Shown here: in pieces, positions 44,176 through 53,186 of the stretch
Layout of the letters: every line of letters starts with the position of its first letter
How positions within the stretch are numbered: the stretch's first letter is position 1
The notes under the pieces: model-generated
What the model was told of the DNA's origin: nothing
What the model saw: the letters and a program-made list of their open reading frames with translations, nothing else
The model's database searches: none
DNA from: CAIOZA01 sp964464375
GTDB lineage: Bacteria; Bacteroidota; Ignavibacteria; Kapaibacteriales; UBA2268
DNA: 55,007 nucleotides
Assembly: GCA_964464375.1 (NCBI GenBank)
Contig: CAYXFU010000023.1
Span: forward strand, 1 to 55,007
Reading direction: 5' to 3'
Made by a program: the position numbers and the translations under genes

Positions 44176-45144
44176 ATGAAAAGCAATTTTAGTGAAATTT
44201 ACAAGCCATGGCAAATAGCTATTTTTATCTCTATTGTTGGTGTTGTATTATCTACATCAACTGGCTATTTTCTTGAAGGGAAAATCATTTTTAGACAAAT
44301 TTACATGCCTATTATCATAGGTGGTCCTGTATCCTATTTCTTTTATAGAAGCATTTGGAAATATAAAAATTTACTAAATAAAATTAATGTTGATTTAGAA
44401 TCTGCAAGGAGACAAGTTCTTTATGAAAAGGATAAGTCCGATAAACTTTTATTAAATGTTCTTCCTACACAAATCGCAAACCGTCTCATACTTGGTGAAT
44501 CTCCTATCGCAGATCACTTCGAAGAAGCTAGTGTGATATTCATAGATATTGCAGACTTTACGAAACTTAGTGCAAAATCTACTCCACAGAAAATGGTGAA
44601 AATGCTGAATGATGTTTTTACTATATTCGATAAAGTCTCTGCTAAATATGGAATCGAAAAGATAAAGACTATCGGCGATTGCTATATGGCGGCATCAGGC
44701 ATACCCGTTCCCAGAGCAGATCATGCCCAGGCAATATCAATGATGGCTCTGGATGCAATGGAAGCTATGAAATCCTACAAAACAGAAGATGGACATGAGA
44801 TTCAATTCAGAATCGGTCTGGATTGCGGACCAATCGTTGCCGGAGTAATCGGAGAGCAGAAGTTTATCTACGATCTCTGGGGCGATATGGTGAATACAGC
44901 CTCAAGAATGGAAACTAATGGAATTATCGGAAAGATACAATGCACAGAACGATTCAGAAATAAATTGAATACATCCACCCCCTTAATCCCCCGCCAGCGG
45001 GGGACAGAAATAGCTTATCCCCCTCTGGAGGGGGCTGGGGGAGGACAATTAGGAATTAGTTTCGTGGAGCGTGGTGAGATTGAGATCAAGGGCAAAGGCA
45101 TGATGAAGACTTATTTTTTAGAGAAAATCCTGGGAGATGAATAA
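44176..45144 (+). CDS. Class III adenylate cyclase 1, short membrane form
   Basis: 322 residues. Two membrane helices (about 12-30 and 41-58), a short coiled-coil linker (ESARRQVLYEKDKSDKLLLN) and a cyclase homology domain. Metal-binding Asp are in FIDIADFT and KTIGDCYM; the ATP-selecting Lys is in EKIKTIGD and Asp in YDLWGD; the transition-state Asn/Arg are in VNTASRME. All are present, so it should make cAMP. Near the C-terminus about 25 residues (TSTPLIPRQRGTEIAYPPLE...) are encoded by two hairpins. The stop overlaps the next cyclase start (TAATG). The domain shares 455 identical bp with cyclase 2. Confidence 0.92.
   Translation: MKSNFSEIYKPWQIAIFISIVGVVLSTSTGYFLEGKIIFRQIYMPIIIGGPVSYFFYRSIWKYKNLLNKINVDLESARRQVLYEKDKSDKLLLNVLPTQIANRLILGESPIADHFEEASVIFIDIADFTKLSAKSTPQKMVKMLNDVFTIFDKVSAKYGIEKIKTIGDCYMAASGIPVPRADHAQAISMMALDAMEAMKSYKTEDGHEIQFRIGLDCGPIVAGVIGEQKFIYDLWGDMVNTASRMETNGIIGKIQCTERFRNKLNTSTPLIPRQRGTEIAYPPLEGAGGGQLGISFVERGEIEIKGKGMMKTYFLEKILGDE
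44988..45034. repeat. In-frame palindromic pair inside cyclase 1
   Basis: CCCCCGCCAGCGGGGG (44988-45003; 7-bp stem, loop CA) and CCCCCTCTGGAGGGGG (45019-45034; 7-bp stem, loop TG). Flanking CACCCCCTTAATC and GCTGGGGGAGGAC form a longer imperfect inverted arrangement. They add about 25 residues in a loop before the last strands (GEIEIKGKG); cyclases 3 and 4 lack them. Confidence 0.8.
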
Positions 45145-46646
45145 TGAATGTTTATAGCTTTTCTCTAGTTTTTCTATCATCAGTAATCCTATTTTTCGGG
45201 TTTTATTATCTTTTTGCAACAATTTTTATTTATAGAAAATTCTCAAAAAAATATTTCTTTTTTTATATGACTTGCTTCTGCTATTTCTCATTACCTATCT
45301 TCGATATGCTGCTCAGCTTAAATCTACCAGACAATCAGTATCTTATTTTTCACAGACTAAAGATTACCAGTTTGATGATTACATTTCCTTTCTTTATGTT
45401 CTCAATTTATGATAGTTTTTTTCCTCGAGGCAAGAAAATTATACCCGTAATTTTTTCAGGAATTGTTCCATTTCTGCTTGTTCTTATGACAACTGATCAC
45501 TTCTTATCATTACCAATACGGGAAGTTGTAATTTCTACAAATTTGTCTGTTTTTACCTATCACTTTTCGAAAACAAACATTGTATATTCTATTTATTCAT
45601 TGTTTTACTTGTCGACTTTTGTTTCATCCATAATTTATTATTTCCTATCAAAAACAGAGGGGAAAAGGTCGCCCTTTGTTTATCTTTTAGTTTGTGGAAT
45701 AATTATTGGTGTTAATGATAATTTAGTATCTCATCAAGTACTTAATAGTATTATGTTAGCTGATTATTACATATTCATATTTATATCAATTTTATTTGTA
45801 GATTTTCTTCTTGAAGACAGGAAGGCATATATTGCTGTTGTTGATTTATCTAAAGAGTTGAATAAACATAAAGAAGAACTTGAAATTAAAGTAGAAGAAA
45901 GAACTAGAGAGTTAAGATTAGAGAAAGAAAAATCCGATCGACTGCTCCTAAACGTTCTACCTGAGCCGATCGCCATACGTCTGAAAGAGGGCGAGACACA
46001 AATCGCTGATCACTTCGAAGAAGCCAGTGTGATATTTATTGATATCGTAGACTTTACGAAGCTAAGTGCCAAGTCCACACCACAGAAAATGGTGAAAATG
46101 CTGAACGATGTCTTTACTATATTCGATAAAGTCTCTGCTAAATATGGAATCGAAAAGATAAAGACTATCGGCGATTGCTATATGGCGGCATCAGGCATAC
46201 CCGTTCCCAGAGCAGATCATGCCCAGGCAATATCAATGATGGCTCTGGATGCAATGGAAGCTATGAAATCCTACAAAACAGAAGATGGACATGAGATTCA
46301 ATTCAGAATCGGTCTGGATTGCGGACCAATCGTTGCCGGAGTAATCGGAGAGCAGAAGTTTATCTACGATCTCTGGGGCGATATGGTGAATACAGCCTCA
46401 AGAATGGAAACTAATGGAATTATCGGAAAGATACAATGCACAGAACGATTCAGAAATAAATTGAATACATCCACCCCCTTAATCCCCCGCCAGCGGGGGA
46501 CAGAAATAGCTTATCCCCCTCTGGAGGGGGCTGGGGGAGGACAATTAGGAATTAGTTTCGTGGAGCGAGGAGAAATTGAGATAAAAGGCAAGGGTATGAT
46601 GAAAACATATTTTTTAGAAGCAACCATTCATAATATTTTGATATAA
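45144..46646 (+). CDS. Class III adenylate cyclase 2 with polytopic sensor region
   Basis: 500 residues. About seven hydrophobic helices fill the first 230 residues, reminiscent of the N-terminal 7TM sensor modules of some histidine kinases; a charged coiled coil follows (KEELEIKVEERTRELRLEKE). The cyclase domain has FIDIVDFT, EKIKTIGDCYM, YDLWGD and VNTASRME, i.e. a complete ATP-type catalytic set. The sensor is unrelated to that of cyclase 1 although 455 bp of the catalytic domains are identical. It overlaps cyclase 1 by one base and carries the same palindromic inserts. Confidence 0.92.
   Translation: MNVYSFSLVFLSSVILFFGFYYLFATIFIYRKFSKKYFFFYMTCFCYFSLPIFDMLLSLNLPDNQYLIFHRLKITSLMITFPFFMFSIYDSFFPRGKKIIPVIFSGIVPFLLVLMTTDHFLSLPIREVVISTNLSVFTYHFSKTNIVYSIYSLFYLSTFVSSIIYYFLSKTEGKRSPFVYLLVCGIIIGVNDNLVSHQVLNSIMLADYYIFIFISILFVDFLLEDRKAYIAVVDLSKELNKHKEELEIKVEERTRELRLEKEKSDRLLLNVLPEPIAIRLKEGETQIADHFEEASVIFIDIVDFTKLSAKSTPQKMVKMLNDVFTIFDKVSAKYGIEKIKTIGDCYMAASGIPVPRADHAQAISMMALDAMEAMKSYKTEDGHEIQFRIGLDCGPIVAGVIGEQKFIYDLWGDMVNTASRMETNGIIGKIQCTERFRNKLNTSTPLIPRQRGTEIAYPPLEGAGGGQLGISFVERGEIEIKGKGMMKTYFLEATIHNILI
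46484..46530. repeat. In-frame palindromic pair inside cyclase 2
   Basis: Identical to the pair in cyclase 1: hairpins at 46484-46499 and 46515-46530. They lie inside the 455-bp identical tract, so they were most likely copied together with it rather than inserted twice. Confidence 0.8.
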
Positions 46647-46784
46647 TTGAGAAATTTCAGTTCAGCTTTAAATTAGAATTACACCAAAATTTAGTCTTTA
46701 CTAATAATATAATTTGGTTTACCAAATTAATTTTGTTATATTAATATTATTAAAATTTAAAAGTAATTCTAACAAAGGAAATTC

Positions 46785-47954
46785 ATGAGCGAAATAGATA
46801 ACTTGATTAATCAACTTCCTGAAAAGCGAAAAATCGGTGATTTACATGCTGATAGCTTTATCGGGGAAGTCATTAAAACACATGAGCTTAAAGATATAAA
46901 TATTTATTTTAGAAAATTGATATATAATAATGAGCTTAACTCCGCTCCTATCCCTAAGGAATTCAATGATTATGTTAACGAAAATTCAAAATTGCCTGAA
47001 TGGGCAGATATTGAGAAAATAGAACTTGCTCAGAAAACTTTCACAAGGATAGGTCCCGGATTTATCATGGCATATTTTTGTAAGTCGTTACCTGAGTGTT
47101 ATGCCTGTGGCAATGGAGCAGAGATTTTATTTAAAACCGGCAGGCTGACTCAACATACCAGAAGAAGAATTGCCCAAACAGCTCAGTTCGTACTTGATGT
47201 TATGTCACCCGGAGGTCTTGAATCAAGTGGGAGAGGTTTGGCAACATCGCTCAAAGTTAGAATGATGCACGCATCGGTAAGATTGTATTTTCTAAAAGAA
47301 GTCGAAAAGGGACATATCGAATATGATATAAATACTACCGGGTACCCGATAAATCAGGAAGATTTGCTTGGGACAATGCTCTCATTTTCTTATGTGGTTA
47401 TCGAAGGAATCAGAAAACTAGGCTTTAGTATTTCTAAAGAAGAGTCTGAAGCAATAATTCATTTATGGAAGTGCATAGGATACCTGATAGGTATTGAACA
47501 TGTCGAACTTATTGGTAATTATGAAGATTCGCGAAAGCTTTGGAATGCGATATCTGCTTCCCAAGCGAAAAAAACAGAGGAAGGAACAGCATTGAACAAT
47601 CTTTTAGTTGGGTTTCTTGAAGAACTTATACCTGAAAAGATCCTTGATGATGTTGTGTTTATTATGATGCACCACCTGTTAGAAAAAAATATTTCAGAAA
47701 TCTTAAGTTTACAAAAGCCCAAGATATATAACCCAATTGCTGTTATATCGTTTATTCTCGGAATGATATTGTTAAGGTTCGAAAGCATTGGATTGATTTC
47801 CAGATTGGCTTCACATTATGTAAATATGAAGTTAATGATCAGGCTGGAGCAGTACATAGCTGAAGGTGAGGATACAGGTATTTACATTCCACCAAGCTTG
47901 AAGAAGGATTGGAATTTTGATAATATCCCTAAATCTATGATCAAACATATATAA
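46785..47954 (+). CDS. MpaB/Lcp-family (rubber-oxygenase-like, DUF2236) protein
   Basis: 389 residues, start backed by AAAGGAAATTC. The family core is visible: RIGPGFIMAYFCKSLP, then RLTQHTRRRIAQTAQFVLDV, GRGLATSLKVRMMHASVRLY with His162 at the place of the proximal heme ligand, and the C-terminal EEGTALNNLLVGFLEELIP. Latex-clearing protein of this fold cleaves polyisoprene with a b-type heme, and the fungal/bacterial MpaB group oxidises prenyl chains. There is no signal peptide, so it acts in the cytoplasm or at the inner face of the membrane. TAATTTTG (46728-46735) may be a -7 box. The next gene, 17 nt on, encodes a candidate membrane terpene cyclase. Confidence 0.82.
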   Translation: MSEIDNLINQLPEKRKIGDLHADSFIGEVIKTHELKDINIYFRKLIYNNELNSAPIPKEFNDYVNENSKLPEWADIEKIELAQKTFTRIGPGFIMAYFCKSLPECYACGNGAEILFKTGRLTQHTRRRIAQTAQFVLDVMSPGGLESSGRGLATSLKVRMMHASVRLYFLKEVEKGHIEYDINTTGYPINQEDLLGTMLSFSYVVIEGIRKLGFSISKEESEAIIHLWKCIGYLIGIEHVELIGNYEDSRKLWNAISASQAKKTEEGTALNNLLVGFLEELIPEKILDDVVFIMMHHLLEKNISEILSLQKPKIYNPIAVISFILGMILLRFESIGLISRLASHYVNMKLMIRLEQYIAEGEDTGIYIPPSLKKDWNFDNIPKSMIKHI

Positions 47955-47971
47955 CTTTTGGATAAAATAAT

Positions 47972-48637
47972 ATGAATAAAATTATAAGCCTTGACAATCT
48001 TAATTTAATTCAAATGACACTCTTTATAGTAGGTTGTGTTTTTTGGCTATTGACTTACATCGTTTATATCAAAAATATTAGGAAAAAGCAATTTGTAGAA
48101 ATTCCATTGATAGTTGTCTCTCTAAATATCTCGTGGGAATTCATCTGGAGTTTTCCATTCGGTAGTTCTGTTGCTCAGTATCTTGGTTCAGCACTCCAGA
48201 TTGGATATATACTCTGGTTCTTTTTTGACTGCTATATTTTTTGGGGAGTATTGAAGTATGGAGATAAGCAATTCCAGAATCCTTTCTTCAAGAAGAACTC
48301 TAAAGCTATTGCCATTTTAACGGCTATCTATGGATTAATTTTTTATTATACCTTTAATATTTCTGGATACGATACTCCAATCGGGACTATATCGGCTTAT
48401 CTTGATAATGTTACTATATCGGCTCTTTACATTTTTCTCTTTATCAATCATCCCGATAAATCTTTATTCTCATATAATGTTTCCTGGTTCAAGATGATTG
48501 GTACGACATGTATCTCTGTAGCATTAGCTTGGCATTGGAGTTCCAATTATTTACTCCTATTCCTAACATCTCTGGTATTGCTTTTAGATATATATTACAT
48601 CTATATTTCGCATAAATCGCGGATAAAGCCCAAGTGA
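47972..48637 (+). CDS. Transmembrane protein resembling Pyr4/PaxB-type terpene cyclases
   Basis: 221 residues, about seven membrane helices, no soluble domain. Size and key acidic residues fit integral-membrane terpene cyclases: Glu56 in NISWEFIWSF at the second helix and Asp206 in LLLDIYYIYI in the last helix, matching the proposed proton-handling Glu and Asp of Pyr4 (242 aa). GYILWFFFDCYIFWG and SWFKMIGTTCISVALAWHW also look family-like. Such enzymes cyclise prenyl chains by protonation. It is sandwiched between an MpaB-type oxygenase and cyclase 3, whose GTG start overlaps its stop by 4 nt. The alternative is an unrelated small membrane sensor accessory. Confidence 0.55.
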   Translation: MNKIISLDNLNLIQMTLFIVGCVFWLLTYIVYIKNIRKKQFVEIPLIVVSLNISWEFIWSFPFGSSVAQYLGSALQIGYILWFFFDCYIFWGVLKYGDKQFQNPFFKKNSKAIAILTAIYGLIFYYTFNISGYDTPIGTISAYLDNVTISALYIFLFINHPDKSLFSYNVSWFKMIGTTCISVALAWHWSSNYLLLFLTSLVLLLDIYYIYISHKSRIKPK

Positions 48638-49974
48638 AAAGCAATTTTCTTATAAATATAACTAGTAAGGGTATTAAACCCAATATGAGTGTTAGTGATG
48701 AGAAAATTGTTATTATCACAAACTATATACTATTGATTGCTTCTGTGGTTGCTTTTGGTCGTATATTCATGTTTTACATATCCGGTGACTTTGGGTACAG
48801 TATGATTTCAATGACAGCATCTATACTGTTTCTTACCTCGTATTATATTAACATCAAGGGACATTTTGATATAGCTAAATTTTTTTTGATACTTGTTGGT
48901 AATTCAGCAGTTCTGTGGAAGGAATTATCTTCAGGAGGACAGGGGAATCAGCTATTCCTTATTATAGCAAGCTTTAGTGTTGTCTTTTTATTATTTGACA
49001 TCAAGAATAAATCAAAAATAGCTTTTGCACTTATGATTCCAGGATTTAGCTTTGTTATGACAATATTTCTCCCCAACATCATTTCTGAACCAATTGCAAT
49101 ATCACCTGAAATGATAAAATTGGAAAAATTTGTTGGTGTTTTTTCGGGAGTTATAATTGTTGTTATGGTTACATGGTACTTCGTTAAGAAGAGCAATGAT
49201 GCCGAAGTAAAGCTAATAGAATCAAACAACTTACTAAAGGATCTTAATGATGAACTGTATTCACAGAAAGGGAGAATTGAAGAGCTGTTAAACAAATCAG
49301 ACAAGCTGTTACTTAACGTTCTGCCTGCTCCAATTGCAGAAAGGCTAAAAGAAGGAGAAACACTTATTGCCGACATTTTTGCAGAAGCCTCCATTATATT
49401 TATTGACATTGCTGATTTTACAAAATATTCTTTGATCTCCTCTCCTGAAAATATCGTTAAAGAATTGAACAGGATATTTACTAAAATTGATAAAATATCC
49501 AGCAAATATAATATCGAAAAGATAAAAACTCTTGGAGACTGCTATATGGCGGCATCAGGCATACCTAAGCCAAGACACGATCATGCTGAGATGATTGCTA
49601 GAATGGCTATCGAAGTGATTGATGAGATGAAGGATTTTATCACAGATAACGGTGTTTCTCTGAAGTTTAGAATTGGTATCGATTGCGGTCCTGTAGTAGC
49701 AGGTGTTATCGGAGAACAAAAATTCATTTATGACCTTTGGGGTGATCCTGTGAATACCGCCAGCCGAATGGAGGATTATGGCGTAATCGGAAAAATCCAT
49801 TGTACTGAGAGATTTAAGAAAGCTATCGAGAAATCTAAAACAAATGTTAATCCGCTTTTTTCAATGGGTGACAATACAATCAAAGATATCATTTTCGAAG
49901 AACGCGGAGATATTGAAATTAAAGGCAAAGGAACTATGAGAACATATTTTATGGAAAAAAATTTAGATATTTAG
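48634..49974 (+). CDS. Class III adenylate cyclase 3 with six-helix membrane domain
   Basis: 446 residues from a GTG overlapping the upstream stop (GTGA), hence translationally coupled to the candidate terpene cyclase. Six hydrophobic helices lie between about 25 and 188, then a coiled-coil linker (AEVKLIESNNLLKDLNDE) and the cyclase domain: FIDIADFT (Asp about 255), EKIKTLGDCYM, YDLWGDPVNTASRME. The Lys/Asp pair again predicts ATP as substrate. There is no palindrome insert and the DNA is clearly diverged from cyclases 1 and 2, so it is an older paralogue. The sensor is not a recognised domain; a membrane-soluble ligand is possible. Confidence 0.9.
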   Translation: MKSNFLINITSKGIKPNMSVSDEKIVIITNYILLIASVVAFGRIFMFYISGDFGYSMISMTASILFLTSYYINIKGHFDIAKFFLILVGNSAVLWKELSSGGQGNQLFLIIASFSVVFLLFDIKNKSKIAFALMIPGFSFVMTIFLPNIISEPIAISPEMIKLEKFVGVFSGVIIVVMVTWYFVKKSNDAEVKLIESNNLLKDLNDELYSQKGRIEELLNKSDKLLLNVLPAPIAERLKEGETLIADIFAEASIIFIDIADFTKYSLISSPENIVKELNRIFTKIDKISSKYNIEKIKTLGDCYMAASGIPKPRHDHAEMIARMAIEVIDEMKDFITDNGVSLKFRIGIDCGPVVAGVIGEQKFIYDLWGDPVNTASRMEDYGVIGKIHCTERFKKAIEKSKTNVNPLFSMGDNTIKDIIFEERGDIEIKGKGTMRTYFMEKNLDI

Positions 49975-49982
49975 AAATAAAA

Positions 49983-52418
49983 ATGAATAAATTTATTTTT
50001 TTAATCTTCGTTATCTCAATTTTCAATTCTCAAATGTCAATTGCCCAAAAGGAAGGGCAGGCATTGATTGATTCACTTAGAACCCAGTTAACCAGTGTAA
50101 AAAATGATACAAATAAGGTAAATATTTTAAATAAAATTTCGGAATATATATATAAATCTGATACTAACCAGGGGCTTAGATATGCACAGGAAGCTTATTC
50201 ACTCGCAAAAAAATTAAATTGGGAAAAAGGTGTTGCTGTAGCAATCAGGCATTTTGGAGATGTTGCCTGGAGTAAGCATAATTATAACGAATCAATTGAG
50301 TATTATTTCCAGGCATTTTCGATAAATGAAAAAATTCAAAATAAATACCAGGCTGCTAAAAATCTTTCAGATATAGGTTGGGTTTATGGCGATATGGGGT
50401 TACTTGATAAAGGCTTAGAATATTTAAACAAAGCTTTACAAAGAATGGAAGAAATTCATGATAAAAAAGGCCAGTTAAGGGTATTGGATTATATTCAAAG
50501 AATTTATAGCCAGATGAAAAAAAGTGATGAAGCTTTGGAATGCTCTAAGAAATGCCTAAAGATAGTTGAAGAATTGGGTAATACAGAACTAATATATAAT
50601 TCAACTATAAAAGTTGGTGGCTGGCTTGCGGTTATGTCAAATTACTCAGAAGCACTTAAATATTATTTTAAGGGACTTAAAATAGTAAATGAACTGAAAG
50701 ATTCCAACTCAATTTTAGAAAGAAGTTATTTACTCAGGACAATTGGCACATGTTATGAAAAACAAGCTAATTATCCATTGGCTTTGGAATATTACTATAA
50801 AGCGATGAAAATTGCAGAAGACATACAAAATAAAGGTATGCAGGAAAATATTTTTACTTATATATCTAATGTTTATACTATACAGGAGAAATATAATGAA
50901 GCTTTGGAAATTTTATTCAGACAATTAAAAAAATACAATGAAATCAAAAGAAATGTTGAATCGGAACCTTTTTCGATTTTATACAATATCGGTAACATAT
51001 ATTCGAAACAAAAAAATCCACAAAAAGCATTGGAATATCATTTAAAATGCATAAAGATAATAGAAAAAAGAATTGACCTGCAAAAAGCTGCTGCATTAAT
51101 TGTAGATATGGCGACTTTGGCTGAATCTTATAGTTCCGCAGGTAATGATTATACAAATTTAAAAAACTATTCAAAAGCCCTGGAATATTACTTTAATGCA
51201 ATGAAAATCCAGGAGGATAATAAAGAAAAGAGCGGTTTGGCTTCAACTTATGGGAATATTGGTAAGCTTTATTATAATATTGCTATTGATAAAAACAAAA
51301 AAAAAGATTTAAACCAACACATTAACTTAAATAATAAACCCAATCTCGAAAAATCAATAAAGTTTTCACTTAAAGCGGCTGAAATTCATAAAGAAACAGG
51401 TGAAATTGATGCTTTAAAAGAATGGTACGGAAACCTTGCAGAAGCTTATGTTGAATTGTGGGATTACAAAAATGCCTTTCAATATAGAGGTGAAGCTCAG
51501 AAACTTAAAGATTCTATTTTTAGTATTGATAAAATAAAAAAAATTGCAAATCTTGAAGCAAAAAAGAATAAAGAAGTTGCAGAAAAAGATAAAGAAGTTG
51601 TTCAAAAAGCACTGGAAATTCAGAAATTTGAAACAATCAAGGCAAGAAATGAAGGCTACCTTCTATATGGAGGATTGGCTTTCCTTGCAATAATTATTAT
51701 CATAATTTATAATCAAAGAAAAACTTCCGAAAAATTATTGCTTAATATCCTGCCAGCTAAGATTGCGAAGAGATTAAAAAGAAATGAAAAGCTCATAGCC
51801 GATAGATTCGAAGAGGCAAGTGTTATTTTTATTGATCAGGTCTCATTTACCGAGAAGAGCCAAAATTCGACACCTGAGGAGATTGTTGGCAGGTTAAACG
51901 ATATTTATACAGAATTTGACATTCTTGCGGATAAATACGGTTTAGAGAAAATAAAGACAATCGGAGACTGCTACATGGCTGCCGCAGGAATACCCGAAAA
52001 GAGAGCCGACCATGCAGAAGCGGTAGCTAAGTTCGCAATTGAAGCGATGAAAATAGTCCATAATAAACCATTTGGTACGAGGATTGAAGAATTGAAATCG
52101 GATGATTCTTCTGAGATTCCTATTTCCTCATTTCAAATTCCTAATTTGATAGAGCTTCGTTGCGGAATCGACTGCGGACCTGTTGTAGCAGGCGTTATCG
52201 GCAAGAAGAAATTTATTTATGATCTGTGGGGCGATACTGTCAACACAGCCAGTAGAATGGAAGATTATAGTGAGCCGGGCAAGATACAAGTAACAGAAAG
52301 ATTTAGAGAGAAATTTGGAATTACGGATGAGAAATTAGGAATTAATTTCGAAGAGCGGGGAGAGATAGAAATCAAAGGAAAAGGCAAGATGAAGACGTAT
52401 TATATGGAAAAAAAATAA
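49983..52418 (+). CDS. Class III adenylate cyclase 4 with periplasmic TPR domain
   Basis: 811 residues. Signal peptide MNKFIFLIFVISIFNSQMSIA, then about 8-9 tetratricopeptide repeats (e.g. NYNESIEYYFQAFSINEKIQ, NYPLALEYYYKAMKIAEDIQ) to about residue 510, a charged coiled coil, one membrane helix at about 560-577 (LLYGGLAFLAIIIIIIYN) and the cyclase domain. FIDQVSFT keeps the first metal Asp although the usual second half is altered; EKIKTIGDCYM, YDLWGD and VNTASRME are intact. A loop of about 25 residues is inserted after HNKPFG. The TPRs would face the periplasm and sense a protein or cell-wall state. It starts 8 nt after cyclase 3. Confidence 0.9.
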   Translation: MNKFIFLIFVISIFNSQMSIAQKEGQALIDSLRTQLTSVKNDTNKVNILNKISEYIYKSDTNQGLRYAQEAYSLAKKLNWEKGVAVAIRHFGDVAWSKHNYNESIEYYFQAFSINEKIQNKYQAAKNLSDIGWVYGDMGLLDKGLEYLNKALQRMEEIHDKKGQLRVLDYIQRIYSQMKKSDEALECSKKCLKIVEELGNTELIYNSTIKVGGWLAVMSNYSEALKYYFKGLKIVNELKDSNSILERSYLLRTIGTCYEKQANYPLALEYYYKAMKIAEDIQNKGMQENIFTYISNVYTIQEKYNEALEILFRQLKKYNEIKRNVESEPFSILYNIGNIYSKQKNPQKALEYHLKCIKIIEKRIDLQKAAALIVDMATLAESYSSAGNDYTNLKNYSKALEYYFNAMKIQEDNKEKSGLASTYGNIGKLYYNIAIDKNKKKDLNQHINLNNKPNLEKSIKFSLKAAEIHKETGEIDALKEWYGNLAEAYVELWDYKNAFQYRGEAQKLKDSIFSIDKIKKIANLEAKKNKEVAEKDKEVVQKALEIQKFETIKARNEGYLLYGGLAFLAIIIIIIYNQRKTSEKLLLNILPAKIAKRLKRNEKLIADRFEEASVIFIDQVSFTEKSQNSTPEEIVGRLNDIYTEFDILADKYGLEKIKTIGDCYMAAAGIPEKRADHAEAVAKFAIEAMKIVHNKPFGTRIEELKSDDSSEIPISSFQIPNLIELRCGIDCGPVVAGVIGKKKFIYDLWGDTVNTASRMEDYSEPGKIQVTERFREKFGITDEKLGINFEERGEIEIKGKGKMKTYYMEKK

Positions 52419-52480
52419 TATATCGATTAGAACGTTGCTTTACTTTTTTATATCGATCGTCAATTTAGGAGATAGGAATC

Positions 52481-52690
52481 ATGGAATCAGTAACTGTTTC
52501 ATCAAAATTTCAAATTGTAATACCTCTATCAATTAGAAAAGAATTAAATATTAAGCCATCTCAGAAGTTGTTTATGATAAATTATATGGGAAGAATTGAA
52601 TTAATTCCTGAGGTTGATATGAGGAGTCTTAAGGGATCGTTGAAAGGAATTGATACAACTATTGAAAGGGATGAGGTGGATAGGATATGA
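52481..52690 (+). CDS. AbrB/MazE-type antitoxin (VapB-like)
   Basis: 69 residues. The swapped-hairpin AbrB fold is recognisable: VTVSSKFQIVIPLSIRKELNI followed by LFMINYMGRIELIPE. The C-terminal tail (MRSLKGSLKGIDTTIERDE) is the part that usually threads into the toxin. GGAGATAGGAATC precedes the ATG, a good ribosome-binding site. It overlaps the PIN toxin gene by 4 nt. Confidence 0.85.
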   Translation: MESVTVSSKFQIVIPLSIRKELNIKPSQKLFMINYMGRIELIPEVDMRSLKGSLKGIDTTIERDEVDRI

Positions 52691-53058
52691 ACGTAATTGA
52701 TTCATCTTTTTGGTTTGAATATTATTCAGAATCAAAGTACGTTAGCCACATATCCGACATGTTAGATAGAATGAATGAAGTAATTGTTCCAACTATTGTT
52801 ATTTTAGAGGTTTTTAAAAAGTTACTGCAAATAACAAGTGAATCTGAAGCAATTATTTTTATAGCTCAAATGAAAAAAGGAATTCTAATTCCATTAGATT
52901 TTGATTTATCATTAAGTGCTGCAGTCTATGGAAGAGAATTCAAACTGCCTCTGGCAGATTCAATTATATATGCAACAGCCATGAAGCACAATGCAACCCT
53001 ATACACAATGGATAAACATTTTAAAAGTTTACCGAATGTTCAATTTTATGAGAAATAA
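52687..53058 (+). CDS. PIN-domain ribonuclease toxin (VapC-like)
   Basis: 123 residues. The acidic PIN residues appear as Asp5 (NVIDSSFW), Glu in VILEVFKKL, Asp in LPLADSIIYATA and the final YTMDKHF aspartate. It is a Mg-dependent RNase usually targeting tRNA or rRNA. It starts inside the antitoxin stop (ATGA overlap), the standard vapBC arrangement. Confidence 0.88.
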   Translation: MNVIDSSFWFEYYSESKYVSHISDMLDRMNEVIVPTIVILEVFKKLLQITSESEAIIFIAQMKKGILIPLDFDLSLSAAVYGREFKLPLADSIIYATAMKHNATLYTMDKHFKSLPNVQFYEK

Positions 53059-53186
53059 ATATTTTGTTTTTGTAAATTGCAATTTCGAAAATATGTCCTG
53101 AATTTATAATTTGCCGGTAAATAATATTTTACCAAAATTTTGGTATTGTTCTTGCTATAATAATGCTGATTTATGGAGTAGATTAA

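Noticed and set aside
44176..52418. Guanylate rather than adenylate cyclases
   Set aside because: All four have Lys in EKIKT and Asp in YDLWGD, the ATP-selecting pair; guanylate cyclases have Glu and Cys there.
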